Assembly (NCBI GenBank): GCA_026419775.2
Contig: JAOPGA020000639.1
Coordinates: 1-64,000 of the forward strand
Direction: 5' to 3'
DNA length: 64,000 nt
DNA from: Acrasis kona
Taxonomy: Eukaryota > Heterolobosea > Eutetramitea > Acrasida > Acrasidae
Part shown: positions 31,705-43,300 of the stretch, piece by piece
Position numbering within the stretch: position 1 is the first letter of the stretch
How the letters are laid out: every line of letters starts with the position of its first letter
The notes under the pieces: generated by a model
Databases searched by the model: none
What the model was told of the DNA's origin: nothing
Seen by the model: the letters and a program-made list of their open reading frames with translations, nothing else
Program-made: the position numbers and the translations under genes

Positions 31705-31770
31705 TTTTGAATGTGTAAAAGAGTCAACCAATACGTTCAGATTCAAGTTCACCTTACAATCAACCTAAAC
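31705..31770. promoter_or_regulatory. 66-bp divergent intergenic region, presumed bidirectional promoter
   Basis: The start codons of the RPA43-like gene (31704, minus) and PIG-T (31771, plus) are only 66 bp apart. Both core promoters and both 5' UTRs must fit here or overlap the opposite gene. No TATA box is obvious. Confidence 0.5.
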
Positions 31771-33599
31771 ATGAAGGTTGTCATATTTGCAATACTGTTT
31801 CTCGCGGTATTATCTAGATGCGATAGATTCGACGAGAATTTAATTATACAACCACTGCTAGATGGCAAACTCGCAAGTGAATTCCGATTTATAACAACAG
31901 CCCAAAACAGTATGCCTATGTTCAACTTCAAATTAATCAACCACAACAGAGGACCATTTTGTAGTTTTTCCACGCACACTTGCACACGTTATGGAGAAAT
32001 TCAATGTTAGAGAAATGCATCTCAGCTTAACTCAAGGAAGGTGGAGATATGATAAATGGGGAGAACCATTGAGCCCCACTCCTGTAGGAGCAGAACTTAT
32101 TGCTCTGTTCCACAACTCTCACAAGTATGTTTAATTCTGATCAAGTAAATGACCCATAAAAGCATTACAGATCAATGGAAGGGATTAGTTCATGCACTAT
32201 CGGGTCTTTTGTGCGCTTCTTTGAATTTCTTGGACACAACAACCCAGTCTACATATGCCTCTGGTGTTGTTTCGGGACTCAGTAGCGATCCAAACTTTAG
32301 ATACGGAACATTGAGTCACGAAACGGTTTGTACCGAAAACTTGACTCCCTTTAAAAAATTGCTTCCATCAAGAGCAAAGGTTTTTCTATGAAATTCTTTC
32401 ATTTTTATTTATTTGCTTAGTGTGGTCTGGGAACTTTATTGAGCTCTATCAAAATGTATGATTCTCAATTCCACTCAATAGGTGTCCATTTCGAAAGCTC
32501 TGAGCGTGGGTACGAACTCATGCAGACCATCACAGTGGTCAGCGATCTTTTGTATGGAAGAACGAACAGAGGTAAACTTGCATACTTTGTATTTTATTCT
32601 AAACAAAAAAGTGTTTACTGACTTTGAGCTATCTCGTGTGTTCGATCAACACCAACCCATCTTAAAATGTCCATTTGCAGTCAACACTTCTGTTTTGATT
32701 GACACCAGCCGCTTAGAGGTTGAGGGAGTGAATCCATTCGCGGATAAACAGATCGGGTTCGTCAAGCCAAACAACATTGCTGAGACGTCAGGTCGTCACG
32801 AACATTTAATAAACTTGGTGCCTGGAACACCTTTATCTTTGAAGTTTCAATTCAACGAAAAAGTTAACATTCCTTCAGGTATGCTACCTTAATACTTGTT
32901 CTAACACTGCTTTTAGAGTATCCAGCACAGATCCCAATCATTGCAACAAGACACGAAAGCAACACCCCCATTACCGCTGAATTGTCTTTGAACGTTGAAA
33001 ACACTCTAGACACTCAGATTGTGGTTCATTACTATGATGCCATTCCTTGGTACTTTAGAATGTATTGGCACACATTGACTGTAAGTGACGACTTTTTACT
33101 AATGTTGAAACCCTATTTTTAGGTGGTTGGAGGAAAAGTAAAATACATTAACAGAAGAACAGCCAGAGAGCGTCAAAGACCAGCTGAACTTGAGATGGCA
33201 GTCCTATTGGGTCCTCGCGAAAATTTCACAGTATCCTTCAACTTTGACAAGGTCTTTTTAAAGTACACGGAACATTCACCTGACGCCAACAGAGGCTTCG
33301 ATCTATCGTCGTCCGTTCTATACTACACGTTCAACACGTCAGACAACGCAACAACGATCCCACTACATTTTCCTCCTCATCGCGACATCAATCGTATCTA
33401 CACTGACAGCTTGTTGGTCTCTTTACCAACACCAGACTTTAGCATGCCCTATAACGTCATTACATTGTCAAGCACCATTTTGGCCTTGTTCTTTGGAAGC
33501 ATGTTCAATGCACTAGTTAGACGGTTTAATGAGGAACTTTTACCCAAACAAGGACTTTTAGCGAGAATATTCCAAAAACTCAAAAGTAAAAAATCATAA
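31771..33599 (+). CDS. PIGT: GPI transamidase subunit PIG-T/Gpi16, 529 aa
   Basis: Seven exons: 31771-31909, 31950-32124, 32163-32379, 32421-32571, 32612-32878, 32917-33080 and 33123-33599. All are GT-AG with phases that add up. A signal peptide (MKVVIFAILFLAVLSRC) is followed by the luminal PIG-T domain with ENLIIQPLLDGKLASEF, FPRTLAHVMEKFNVREMHLSLTQGRW, LSGLLCASLNFLD, ETVCTENLTPFKKLLPSRAKCGL and DAIPWYFRMYWHTLTV. The C-terminal block LLVSLPTPDFSMPYNVITL leads into a single membrane helix (STILALFFGSMFNALVRRF) and a basic tail. Cys residues that in other species bond PIG-T to the PIG-K catalytic subunit lie within the luminal part; the CTENL Cys is a candidate. PIG-T stabilises the complex that attaches GPI to proteins in the ER. 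Confidence 0.93.
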
Positions 33600-33609
33600 T
33601 CTTTTTATT

Positions 33610-35089
33610 TTAAAAAAGTCTTTGATTCTTATTGTTTGGCTGTTGCTGATGTTCATCGTACTTGTTGTCTGTGTGTTCTTGAAATGTTAAATGTTGCGGA
33701 GGTGGAAGAGGACCTTGAGGCCGCTGAACGAAGGGGTGCATGTAAGTATTATGTGTGTTTTCGAAGGGTGGCAGAATGTCTTGAGGAAAAATATTGTTAT
33801 GACTCATTATCGGGTCGATCTTTTGAAAAATGGGAGGTAAAGTATTTACATCGGTTGATATTACATCTGATAGAGGTCTCTTGTTTTGATTAAAATTTAT
33901 CTGAGGTTGGTTGATTTGAGGAGGTTGTGGTGCGTTTAATACTGGTGATGCGTTGTTGGTATTCATTCGGCGTGGTACGTAGTTATAGAACCTGTATTCT
34001 TGATTTGATGTTTCCGAGTCTTGNGGTTGATCCGCGTCGCTTCTAAATTCAACAGGACTTGTAGAATGTGTGGAATGTGTAGCGTTATTGTTGTTGTTGT
34101 CACGTGTATTTGTATTTAATAGTCGAAGCCTGGCCTTTTCGTGATAAACATTCCTCTCATCTTCAGTCAATAATCTCCATGCTTTTGCTATTCGCGGGGC
34201 GACTCGCCCACTCTCTGAAATGGATGGATCATTGTTTTGCTCTCGAAATTCCATGCACTTATCTCGATAGAAGAGATTGAAGGCTGTTAGGGCTCTCTTT
34301 TGTTTGACTTTTGCGGTTCCCTCTTTTATCGTGGTATTTCGACGCTGCTCTATGTTGGGATTTGCTGCCGTTGTATTTACCGTTGTTGTTGGCTCTGCCG
34401 AATGTTGTTTATTTTTAGTGTCCTCGATGATCTCGTTAGATATGGTGTGCTTTGTGTAAATATCATAAAGGGACGACAAGAGTTCATCAATCTCAAGGTC
34501 TCTTCTTAAAACCAATGGCTCGACTTCGGTACAAAATGTTTCGTAATCTGCAATGAATGATGTGGTGATTCGCCTCTCGGCTCTCGGCTCGCCTTCTGCA
34601 GAACTATTTGCAACTGCGCTTAGATAACCTAAAACAGAATGAATAGTATGTATGGATGGTGCGACGGGCACGTGTAGCTTGGTCTTTGATTTTGAAAAAT
34701 ATAACGCTTTGTTGTTGAGAGCGCCATGTATGCTGGTTACTAGCGCTCCATTTTCATCATATATGCTTATCATTTTTTTCACCAGCAGACCTCTCTGCAT
34801 CTGACAATAAAAGTGTTGTTGCAAGCCTTAAAACATCATCCACCGTTCGATTTATAATTGAAATCTCTTTTGTGTAATGGTTGTCGAGTCTAACGGCATT
34901 TATTGTTAAATGGGCGGGTTCTTGGGAGTTGTATGGGAGATGGCTGTGGTTGTGGTTCATAAGATTGAAATTGACTAAATCCATTGTATGTAGATTCCTT
35001 TTCTGAATAGGTCTAATACCCCATAAATGTTTAATTGAAAGTATCGGAATGATTCGGACATTCATTATAATTCCAAACGCAGTTGCCAT
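33610..35089 (-). CDS. HMG-box protein, start and 5' structure uncertain
   Basis: An HMG box lies at about 34281-34087: KQKRALTAFNLFYRDKCMEFRE...RVAPRIAKAWRLLTEDERNVYHEKARLRLL. It is flanked by polar Asn/Gln/Pro-rich sequence, with a C-terminal tail of PPPQH-type composition. HMG boxes bend DNA; a nuclear chromatin or transcription role is likely. The upstream part (35089 to about 34790: MATAFGIIMNV... to VDDVLRLATTLLLSDAERSAGEK) is in a different frame. It would join the main frame if a seven-A run at about 34782-34788 were one base shorter, or through an unusually short intron. A further coding exon may lie at about 35149-35200 (VISQQIELVRGLMSCID, donor GTAAGT). One N (34024) also falls in this gene. 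Confidence 0.7.
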
Positions 35090-35199
35090 TCTGTAACCAT
35101 AGGTACATTAAACTCTTTTATTGTTATCTTTGTGCAACTTACATGTCAATGCATGACATGAGACCTCTAACCAGCTCAATTTGCTGTGAAATTACGGGA

Positions 35200-35663
35200 C
35201 TCTAATCAAGTTCTTATCTTTATTTCAAATATCAGTCAAATTTTCAAGGCAATCCAACCCAAGAGAGTGATGTAATGGAAATAGTAACATTTACTGAAAA
35301 CAACTAGATGCAATTCTACAAGAACTTTAAATTTGGAATTAGGATATTAAATTTTACTTCCTTTCAATTTTGCCCTTTGAATGAATTCAGTAATTTCTTT
35401 TATTAGGTAGATGCGCTTTACAACAAATATGCGCCAAATGACGCACTAGTGGATTTCAATGTTGTTATTGTCGACAATAGTTGATATATATAACTCGCAG
35501 CAATCACGTTGGTCTGAACTGTTTTAAATTATCAATTTACACACTTATGAAACATTAAATTAATTTTGATTGGAATCTTTTTTTGCAACGGCAATTACTG
35601 TCATATAATTTTACCTTTTTAAGGATTACCCTTCTGTTTACTGTGTAACGATAAACGCAAACA
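35200..35663. other. Intergenic region upstream of the transglutaminase gene
   Basis: AT-rich, with a TATATATA sequence at about 35486-35494, some 170 bp before the start of the next gene. Short minus-strand open stretches near 35350-35430 are not convincing exons. Confidence 0.35.
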
Positions 35664-37134
35664 ATGGGAGTTCTTAGTTTTCTCTTTGTTGCTCTCTCTG
35701 TTGTAGTTTGCGTGAACGCGGAGCTGTGGAACAGACAGAACGACCCAAAGTTGTTCTCAGACAAGTACCAATACAAGTTCAGCCAGTTACCTTTGAATGG
35801 AACTCTTCCAACAAAACCATGGTCAGATGACTATTGGGCAAGCTTTGAGGGAGGTATCGCTCACAGGTGGTACAATAGTGAGGAGGGTAGTAATAGTAGT
35901 TTCCACTATCCACTGCACACTAAAGACGAACTATTTGCCATGTCATGGGAGGACAAGATGAAGCTATCACCTGCTGAAAAGTTTGATTTGTTTAATGAGA
36001 GATATGATTTCCCAATTGTAAACAGTGAATGGAGAAGAACATCACCTGAGGACGAACACTGGTAAGAAATTAATTTGTTGAGAGCACGCTAAAATTCATT
36101 CAAGGTGGGGAATCTGCCACGGTTGGGCACCCGCAAGCATTCACTACAAGGAGCCTAAACCCATCAACATCACCAACAAGGCTGGTCTAGTAGTTCCCTT
36201 CGGTTCAAGCGACATTAAAGCTCTTTTGAGTTACTTTGTGGCCGAATACCAACCCTCTGGTAAAGAGAATCTGTTCATTGGTGACAGATGCAACAGAGAT
36301 TTGGAATCATTCCCAGAGTTCTTGAACAACACAGAGTGTATAGACATGAACGCAGGTTCGTTCCACATCATCATTGCAAACCAACTTGCTATCAAGCAAC
36401 ACAGCTTTGTTGTAGATAGAGATCGCTCATCACCAGTCTGGAATCAACCAGTCTTCAAATACAGGTCAACCGTCCAAAAGAGTGAACAAGTGCACAACTC
36501 CACCGAAGGAGTCGTAAGGCGCCACTACATTGACACCACTCTATTTTACATTGGAGAGACATACCCAAGTTACGAACCAGACGCACCATGGGTTTCAAAC
36601 GTTGAATTAAAGTACACAATTGACGTCGACGACAAGGACGACATTGTTGGTGGTGACTATTTGGAATATGATCGCATGGACTTTATGTGGACTTTGGTAC
36701 CACAAGACTTTTCTGGTTACTTTTCAAACTTACAACACATTTACGACACAAGCATTGGAGCCAACAAGCCCGTCAGAGTTGTCAACACTAGAGGTCCCTT
36801 CGATGGTGTCAACGCATTACCTTTGGTAGAGTCAGCCGCAGAGTTTGGAGCCAACACTGCTGAACAGGATGGACGCGCCGTCAAGGTCTGGAAGATTCAA
36901 CCACAAGGAGCGGAATCGATCGGCATCAAGTTCCACAACATTAACACCAGAAGGTTCATTGATAAGGTTCGCATTTACGAAGGTGAGAATGGTCCTTTGG
37001 TGGCTGTTGTGCATGGAAACGAAATCCCATCAGAATACATTTTTGTCAACGCAAAGACTGCTTATGTTGTCTTCAACTCTGATGGAGGAGAAGCTTCTGG
37101 TTTTAGCGCCGAATATTTTTCAGTTAATCATTAA
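35664..37134 (+). CDS. Secreted transglutaminase-elicitor-like protein with C-terminal CUB-like domain, 475 aa
   Basis: Exons are 35664-36061 and 36105-37134. A signal peptide (1-19, ending VNA) is present. Residues about 50-360 resemble the GP42/M81 transglutaminase elicitor family of oomycetes: KPWSDDYWASFEGGIAHRWY, KLSPAEKFDLF and WWGICHGWAPAS, with the predicted catalytic Cys137 in ICHGW split from the upstream part by the intron. A conserved aspartate-rich Ca-binding-like stretch (DVDDKDDIVGGDYLEYDRMDF) follows. Residues about 370-475 have the CUB pattern (SIGIKFHNINT, DKVRIYEGENGPLVAV, AKTAYVVFNSDGG, GFSAEYF). In oomycetes such enzymes crosslink glutamine and lysine side chains at the wall. 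The CUB attachment is unusual as far as I know. Confidence 0.75.
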
Positions 37135-37217
37135 AAGAGCGTTTAGGTATTATTTGTCTGTGTTCTTCTTTCTGTTCTTCACTTTTTATTGTAATTACAC
37201 AAAACAGATCATTCGAA

Positions 37218-37848
37218 ATGGAGGCAGTGAGGAAGACCACATCGAAGATCAACAAGTTCCTCAATGTTGATGGGTGTAAAAATTTATTTATATTTAGGAC
37301 AGTATTTGATATTATCGCAATAGTAAGTGGAATTATAATAATGGGCAAATAACATGCTCCAGATGATTTGGTCGTTTGTTTCAATGTCACAAGTTTATAA
37401 TTTAAATATGAGGCTGTGCCCTGAGCAGTGGAAACCAGAATACTGCGCGTCCAAAGCTCAACAATTATCAATGGGTCAGGCCTTTGGTTTTCTACTAATA
37501 ATTCCTTCAATATTGGTAACCTAGCACATTCATTTCATTTTAACCAAACAGATCAATGGTGCTACTTTTTTGCTACTACATAGGAAGGCAAAAAGATCGC
37601 CAACTAAGGTGACTCCCGTTCAAACCGTTTCGCTACACATAACATTCGTTCATACTTTCCTAATGATTGTTTGGATCCTATACGCATCCTACTTTGGGCT
37701 ATCAGGCTTCTCAGCAGCACCTGTGTTCATGATAATCTTCAACCTAGTCACTCTCATCCTAATCTACAGAAACAGAAGGGAACTTTACAGAAGAAACCAA
37801 GACGCAGACATGTATGCCACAAGCAACCAAGAATTGATAAACTCATAA
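37218..37848 (+). CDS. Four-helix membrane protein, 184 aa (3 exons)
   Basis: Exons are 37218-37322, 37363-37515 and 37552-37848; all are GT-AG and whole-codon in length. A short basic N-terminus (MEAVRKTTSKINKF) leads to four hydrophobic segments: FIFRTVFDIIAIMIWSFV, AFGFLLIIPSILINGATFLLL, FVHTFLMIVWILYASYFGL and APVFMIIFNLVTLILIY. A loop with Cys (LCPEQWKPEYCASK) lies between helices 1 and 2. The tail is polar (YRRNQDADMYATSNQELINS). The tetraspan plan recalls MARVEL/synaptogyrin-type vesicle proteins, but I see no diagnostic motif. Its 3' end lies 22 bp from the stop of the next, convergent gene. Confidence 0.65.
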
Positions 37849-37870
37849 AACATTTATTGTACAAATTATA

Positions 37871-39871
37871 TTACATATCTTTATCCACACTTTGCATAAT
37901 CAGAGTTGAGTTTCCATTTGTAGAGTTTAATGTAGTGGGCGAAACCAACTTATCAATCTCGTTCTCTTTCGATTCCTCTTCCTCGCCCGACAAAATATTA
38001 AAGTTCAAAATGTCCCTCATGCTTCCGCTTATGTTAGATTCCCTGTTTGCATCCGATTGTAACCAACCATCCTTGTGGTCAACTTCGATCTGTTCGTCCG
38101 TCTTGTCTTGTGCAACAAAATTAGAAAAACCAAGTTCCGCTTCGCCGACCTGCATACATTCCATTTCAGATTGTGGTTGTTGATGATCGACAAGGTGTGA
38201 TGTTGTTGACATGGTGTGAGTGGGTGACAATGAGTGATCCTCGTCAGTTAATGTCTGATCGGATTGCGATCCGTTCTTGCTTTTTGTTTTCAAAATCTTC
38301 CTCACGTCGTTTATGCTTAATAACTGTTCCGCTCCAACTCCAAACTTCATCAATGCCGGTGCCAATATTTGATTCAACTTTTTTCTCTTTTTGCTTGAAC
38401 ATAGTTCGGAGATTGGTTTGTGCTGTGTCGTCATTAAGGAAACAAATTCTTTTCTTGTGTCGTTGTAAAGTCTCAGTGAGTATACGGATCCGTTGTTCTC
38501 GTGTAAGAATTGTTTAATGGCTGCTTCCTCTCTAATCTCTGTGGCTATGGTTGCTGTGTTGTTCGTGTTATCGTTCGTATCTTGGTCTGTTATGGATCCC
38601 TCAGTAGAGGTCGAGGATGATGAACTTGCTGTCGACTGCACGCTTGCTGTGGAACAAGACGCTCTCTTCCGCTTCTTGTTGTTGGGCTGCTGCTGCTGTT
38701 GTTGTTGTTGTTGTTGTTGCTGCTGCTGGACTAAAGTATTTGTTAATGGAGACGGAGAGGAGAGCGGTGGTTGCTGGAGTTGTCCATCCAACGCACGATT
38801 GCATGGTTGGGAAGGTGTAATGTATCTGTGGTTGAAGAGTGTGGTTGAGTGATTGTCGTAGGATATTTGATTTTCCCCGTTAAAAGTATAATTGTGCCAG
38901 GTGGTGGGTGCGATGACAGTTTGCTGTTGAAGCATTGGATGAGGTTGTGTTTGGGTGGACTGAGGTTGTGTCATGTTGGTTTGCTTCTGAAATGGATCAA
39001 TAAACGTCAAGTTTGAAAAACTTACAAATGGAAGAAAGTTATTGGTCTCGTTGGTAAATTGTACAGGTAATTCCTTGCTTTGGGCTTGGTTGGGTACATA
39101 ACCTCCAGTGAAAGGCATCATATAAGGATAAGCAAGAGGTGGAGCTTGTTGGTACTGATGGTTTGGAAGCGTTTTCTTGGTCAATGGTTGCTGTTGTAGT
39201 GGGGGCTGAGGTACAAAATGTTGACTTGGGAACGCGTATTGGACAGGTGATGTCGGAGTGTCCACGCTTCTTTGTTCTGCAATAAGACTATGCATGTTAT
39301 TGGAATTATTGTTGATGTTTTCAGAATAGTATTGCATCATGTCAGGAGTCAATGACACTTCTTTTTGACTCAAATCCTCAATATAGTAGGAGGAAGAACT
39401 ATTTACATCGTTACCTGTCGCAGTAGGTGGTTGGGTGGACGAGGCTTCTTGTTTTACGGTTGTAGGAGTATCCTTTTGGGTTTGTTTACATTTATTGCAA
39501 TGGCGTGTATACTTTGGTCCAGACACCATTTTTGTACATTCTGGGCAAGCTATATATTTTGGAGCTCTTCTTTGGCTTTTGTGCGCATTTACTTCGTAAC
39601 ACCAAATGCCTCCTTTTATTTTTTCTTCAGTATCCGGACACTCTAGACACACTGAGTTTGTATATTTTATTTTCCGACCTCTTTTGGTCTTCTTGTCCAC
39701 AGAAGTCATTTGAATTCCCTCCATTAAAGTACCTTCTTGAAGAAATTCGAAAATGTTGTCCTCCTCTTCGGGGTTTTCGTCATCATCATACATGTTATCG
39801 TCATCATCAAGGTTATCATAATTTTGTAGGTGGGAAGGTGAAGATGATATTACCAACTCCGTAGATTCCAT
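37871..39871 (-). CDS. Gln-rich putative regulatory protein with paired CxxC motifs, up to 666 aa
   Basis: The N-terminus is strongly acidic (DDDDNMYDDDENPEEED). It is followed by KKTKRGRKIK and a Cys-rich module (CLEC...WCYEV...IACPECTKMVSGPKYTRHCNKCK, residues about 75-135) that could bind one or two zincs. The middle is Gln/Pro/Asn-rich, with a run of about 15 Gln encoded by mixed CAG/CAA at 38687-38728. The C-terminal third has KNGS-rich helices (AAIKQFLHENNGSVYSLRLYND, LNQILAPALMKFGVGAEQLLS). A segment at about 39029-38990 has a GTAAGT donor and CAG acceptor 39 nt apart and divisible by three, so it may be a retained in-frame intron. A nuclear transcription regulator is the likely class; no family recognised. 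Confidence 0.65.
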   Translation of the reverse strand: MESTELVISSSPSHLQNYDNLDDDDNMYDDDENPEEEDNIFEFLQEGTLMEGIQMTSVDKKTKRGRKIKYTNSVCLECPDTEEKIKGGIWCYEVNAHKSQRRAPKYIACPECTKMVSGPKYTRHCNKCKQTQKDTPTTVKQEASSTQPPTATGNDVNSSSSYYIEDLSQKEVSLTPDMMQYYSENINNNSNNMHSLIAEQRSVDTPTSPVQYAFPSQHFVPQPPLQQQPLTKKTLPNHQYQQAPPLAYPYMMPFTGGYVPNQAQSKELPVQFTNETNNFLPFVSFSNLTFIDPFQKQTNMTQPQSTQTQPHPMLQQQTVIAPTTWHNYTFNGENQISYDNHSTTLFNHRYITPSQPCNRALDGQLQQPPLSSPSPLTNTLVQQQQQQQQQQQQQQPNNKKRKRASCSTASVQSTASSSSSTSTEGSITDQDTNDNTNNTATIATEIREEAAIKQFLHENNGSVYSLRLYNDTRKEFVSLMTTQHKPISELCSSKKRKKLNQILAPALMKFGVGAEQLLSINDVRKILKTKSKNGSQSDQTLTDEDHSLSPTHTMSTTSHLVDHQQPQSEMECMQVGEAELGFSNFVAQDKTDEQIEVDHKDGWLQSDANRESNISGSMRDILNFNILSGEEEESKENEIDKLVSPTTLNSTNGNSTLIMQSVDKDM
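38687..38728. repeat. CAG/CAA (polyglutamine) trinucleotide tract
   Basis: About 42 bp of TGC/TTG repeats on the plus strand, encoding the polyglutamine run of the minus-strand Gln-rich protein. The codons are a mix of CAG at the ends and CAA in the middle, which should reduce slippage. Confidence 0.85.
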
Positions 39872-40358
39872 ACTAAAATTCGACTCGTCGAAAACCGATC
39901 GAACAATTGTTGCGATATGGCTGTGATTTGCTCTGGTGGCTTTTTCAATGTTTTAAAGGAAAATTACAATGTTCCGGGAAGAAGTTTGCCCCGCTTGGCC
40001 AAAGTGTTGTAACAACTTTGATCGAATTTCAAAATGCAACACAATCTTGTTAAAATTAGATGGAATTTGGTCAACAACAAGATTGGTCAAGACTCCTGTT
40101 GGTCTTAGGGTGGTAAATCAATTAAAATTGAAGATTATTTGTTTATTTAAATCTCCAATGACACCTTCAACAGTAAAAGTAGGTTAGATCAAGCCTACAC
40201 CCACCCAAACCAAGAAAACATTGACCAATCCTTACAAAAAATCTCAGAAAATTACAACCCAAACCTTCGGAAAAATAATATCAAAAAGAAACATGGCACC
40301 TGATTTATTCAATTGGGATAAATATCCCTCTATTTTATTGTACATCTAGCTCGCATTC
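39872..40358. other. Intergenic region with a doubtful small plus-strand gene
   Basis: An ATG at 39917 opens MAVICSGGFFNVLKENYNVPGRSLPRLAKVL before a stop. A possible intron (GTAACA...AATTAG, ending near 40059) could extend it by a few codons, but the phase is ambiguous and no family is recognised. Two CTACAC/CCTACAC-type and TTAGGG-like scraps appear near 40190 and are not tandem. The rest is the 3' flank of the histidine kinase. Confidence 0.25.
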
Positions 40359-43300
40359 TCAGGTGATGGATGCAATCAGCTTCTTTATTTCATCAAGGGA
40401 GATGGGTTTGTTTTTCATTTGGTCCATTCCACTTTTCTTGCCCATAGAATGGTATTCATCACTCATATTACCCGATAGACCTATGATTCTTGTTCGTTGT
40501 AGTACACCATTCGCCTGTTCTATTTGCCTTATTTTTTCTGTACATTGATATCCATCAATAACGGGCATTGACACATCCATCAGTATCATATCGAATGGAC
40601 CCTCTTGAAGAAAGATTTCTACAGCCTCTTCACCATTACCAGCGACGCTAGTGTCGCATCCACATAGTTGCATCATACGACATACAACACGTTGATTAAT
40701 TTTATTATCCTCAGCAATCAACACTTTTATTTTTTTATTTACAGAAACACAAGTATCGAGTGCGTGAGTTTCCTCCGCCATTAAGAATTGATACACACTA
40801 CACTGAAAAGATACCAAAAATACACTACCAACATTTTTCTCACTTTGGACTGTTATATTTCCTCCCATCAGTTCTACAATCATTTTGCTGATAAAGAGCC
40901 CGAGACCACTTCCTCCGTACTCTGAATAAACTTTCTCTGTGGTTTGATGGAATTTATTAAAGAGATTAACTTGTTCATCTAATGTGATCCCACAGCCAGT
41001 GTCTCTAACCTGTATCACAAATGAAATTTCGTTATCTACCTTTTCAGAAGACCCTGTAATTGTTATATGTCCTTTTGCAGTGAATTTGATGGCGTTGGTA
41101 ACGAGATTCATTAAAACTGTTGTGAAGCGGCCGCCATCAATCGACACAACAGTTTTATAATAGTCGTCGCTTAGTGAACAGGTCAAAGTTAAGCCCTTTC
41201 GCTCGCACTCTATTTTATTCATGGTAGTCACATTATCTATCACTTCGCACAAGAGAAGAGGAGCTGGATTGAGTTCTACTTTATTAGATTCTAATTTACT
41301 CATGGTCAGCATGTCATCAGTGACCATTTTTTGGTATCTACCACATTTAGCGATGCTATCTACACATGATTTCATTTCTTGTGCATCAGGATGGTTTAGA
41401 TTCAACATGATTGTTTGTAGTAACTGACAGTTACCCAAAATACCTTGTACTGGGTTTCTAATTTCATGGCAGATACGATCAATTAGTTCTTCTTGCTTAC
41501 GTCTGTTATTGTCTTGTTCTTGAGCCATTGCCTTTTGATACTGAGCGGCTTGAGCCATTTGTTGGTGAACAAGCTTATCATGGTCCAAATTACATGCTAG
41601 CTGACTGACCAACACCGCCAATATCACCTGTATACTTTTATCAAAACAATTACTAATCAAATGATTGGACAGATATAATACACCCTGTAGTTGATTTTTA
41701 TAAATCACTGGCATACACAGTACACTTTTACATTTATTGAGAGCAAAAAACGGATCATCCTTTACAAAAGGATCACGATAAGCACAATTTAAAACAATTT
41801 GTTGTTGGCTCTTCATCACATGTTGCACTAGGAGAATGGAACCAGAATTCCAATTACAGAGTGGAATGTTATAATCGCTCTGATTAGCTTCACATTGAGC
41901 CCTAACAATATCGTTTACAATAAAGCACGACATTGTGGCACTAGAAACGTCCATTATAGTGTTGAGAGCGTTCACAACGGTTCTGTTAGAGTCCATACTT
42001 GTAAATATAACATCAAGAGAGTGTTGAAGAAACCTTGTATTAATTAAGGGTGGATCATGAATCGGAGATTGGGGACGTATGTCAGACAACTCCTCATGGT
42101 TTGCGAGCATTTGATTCAATTTTCTTGTTGCTTCCCAATCCTTATAGTAACCATATGATTTACGAAGGCTATGGACGGCCATACGCTCTGACCCCGTGTG
42201 ATGTAAAATGTACATGTATTCTAATTCACAAGCAATCGCAGCTTCATGGACGAAATTACTTTTAATACATTCTAAAGTAGCTTGCTCATACAATTTAAAA
42301 GCTCGCTTGGTATCTTTTAAGATGTAGGCAGTATACTCTGCCTCAACAATTAACGATTTATTCAAAAAATTTACACTACATTGACCTGCTAAAATCTTGA
42401 TGTTCGCTAAATTGGCATCAAGTCTTTCTAAAAGGATTTGAGGAACGCAAATACCACTTTTGATCAACCGTATGATCATCAAACTACCTATAAAGATGTA
42501 GTACGGGATCATGTACCTGGATCGACCTTGGGGTAATTTCGCATCCAGTTCATCAAATTTCTCTATGAGATCAAGTGCATCAGATTCATCTGTTACAAAA
42601 GTATCACAGTTCAAAATAAAGTCAACCATCATCATCATGATGACATGATCACAATACAACGCGACAATCTTTTGATTTTGAAGAATTTTATCATTTTCTT
42701 TTTGAATGTCGTCTTTGGAGAGCTCGACATTGTTTAATTGATGAACGATGAAGATTGCTTGAGGAACAAACTGCTTCATCATCATGTTATTATACAATTC
42801 ATTTAAATGTTGCATGTTCTTCAACTCCTGCACACATTTACCTAGCTTTTCGCCGGAATACAACAAGGCAGGGACCGACGATACGCAAGTATACAGCGCA
42901 AATAGATTTTCTCCACAAGATAGCCCAAGAGACTTTGCTTGATTTGTGTATATGCTTGTTTTCCATATACTATCGACCCAATGATGACAAAAAGCAGCGT
43001 AGTAGTGCAATGCCCTTACACATTGTTGACGACAATGACTAAATTCATGATTGATGCATTGCAACAGTAATTTGACAACATCTACTCCCTGTTTGTAGTA
43101 ATTAGGATTGGACAGCAAGACCATGGAATAAAAACAAAGAACAGACATGTTATCAGCAATAACTCCATTGTGTAGAACGTGGTCAGCTACCACAGCAGAC
43201 AAGGGGTCGATCAATGTTGGTTTCACCATGTACATGCTATGCATCAACATTGTAATTATCTTATACAATTTTATAGTACACTCATCTGGATTTTGTAAAA

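Noticed and set aside
31711-31770. Upstream in-frame extension of PIG-T by 20 codons
   Set aside because: It would bury the signal peptide behind a polar stretch; the Met at 31771 gives a normal secretory start.
38493-38852. Plus-strand frame with a run of Cys
   Set aside because: Antisense of the polyglutamine tract (CAG read as CTG/TGC).
40180-40210. Telomere-like scraps (TTAGG, CCTACAC) near 40.2 kb
   Set aside because: Single, non-tandem occurrences; expected by chance in AT-rich DNA.
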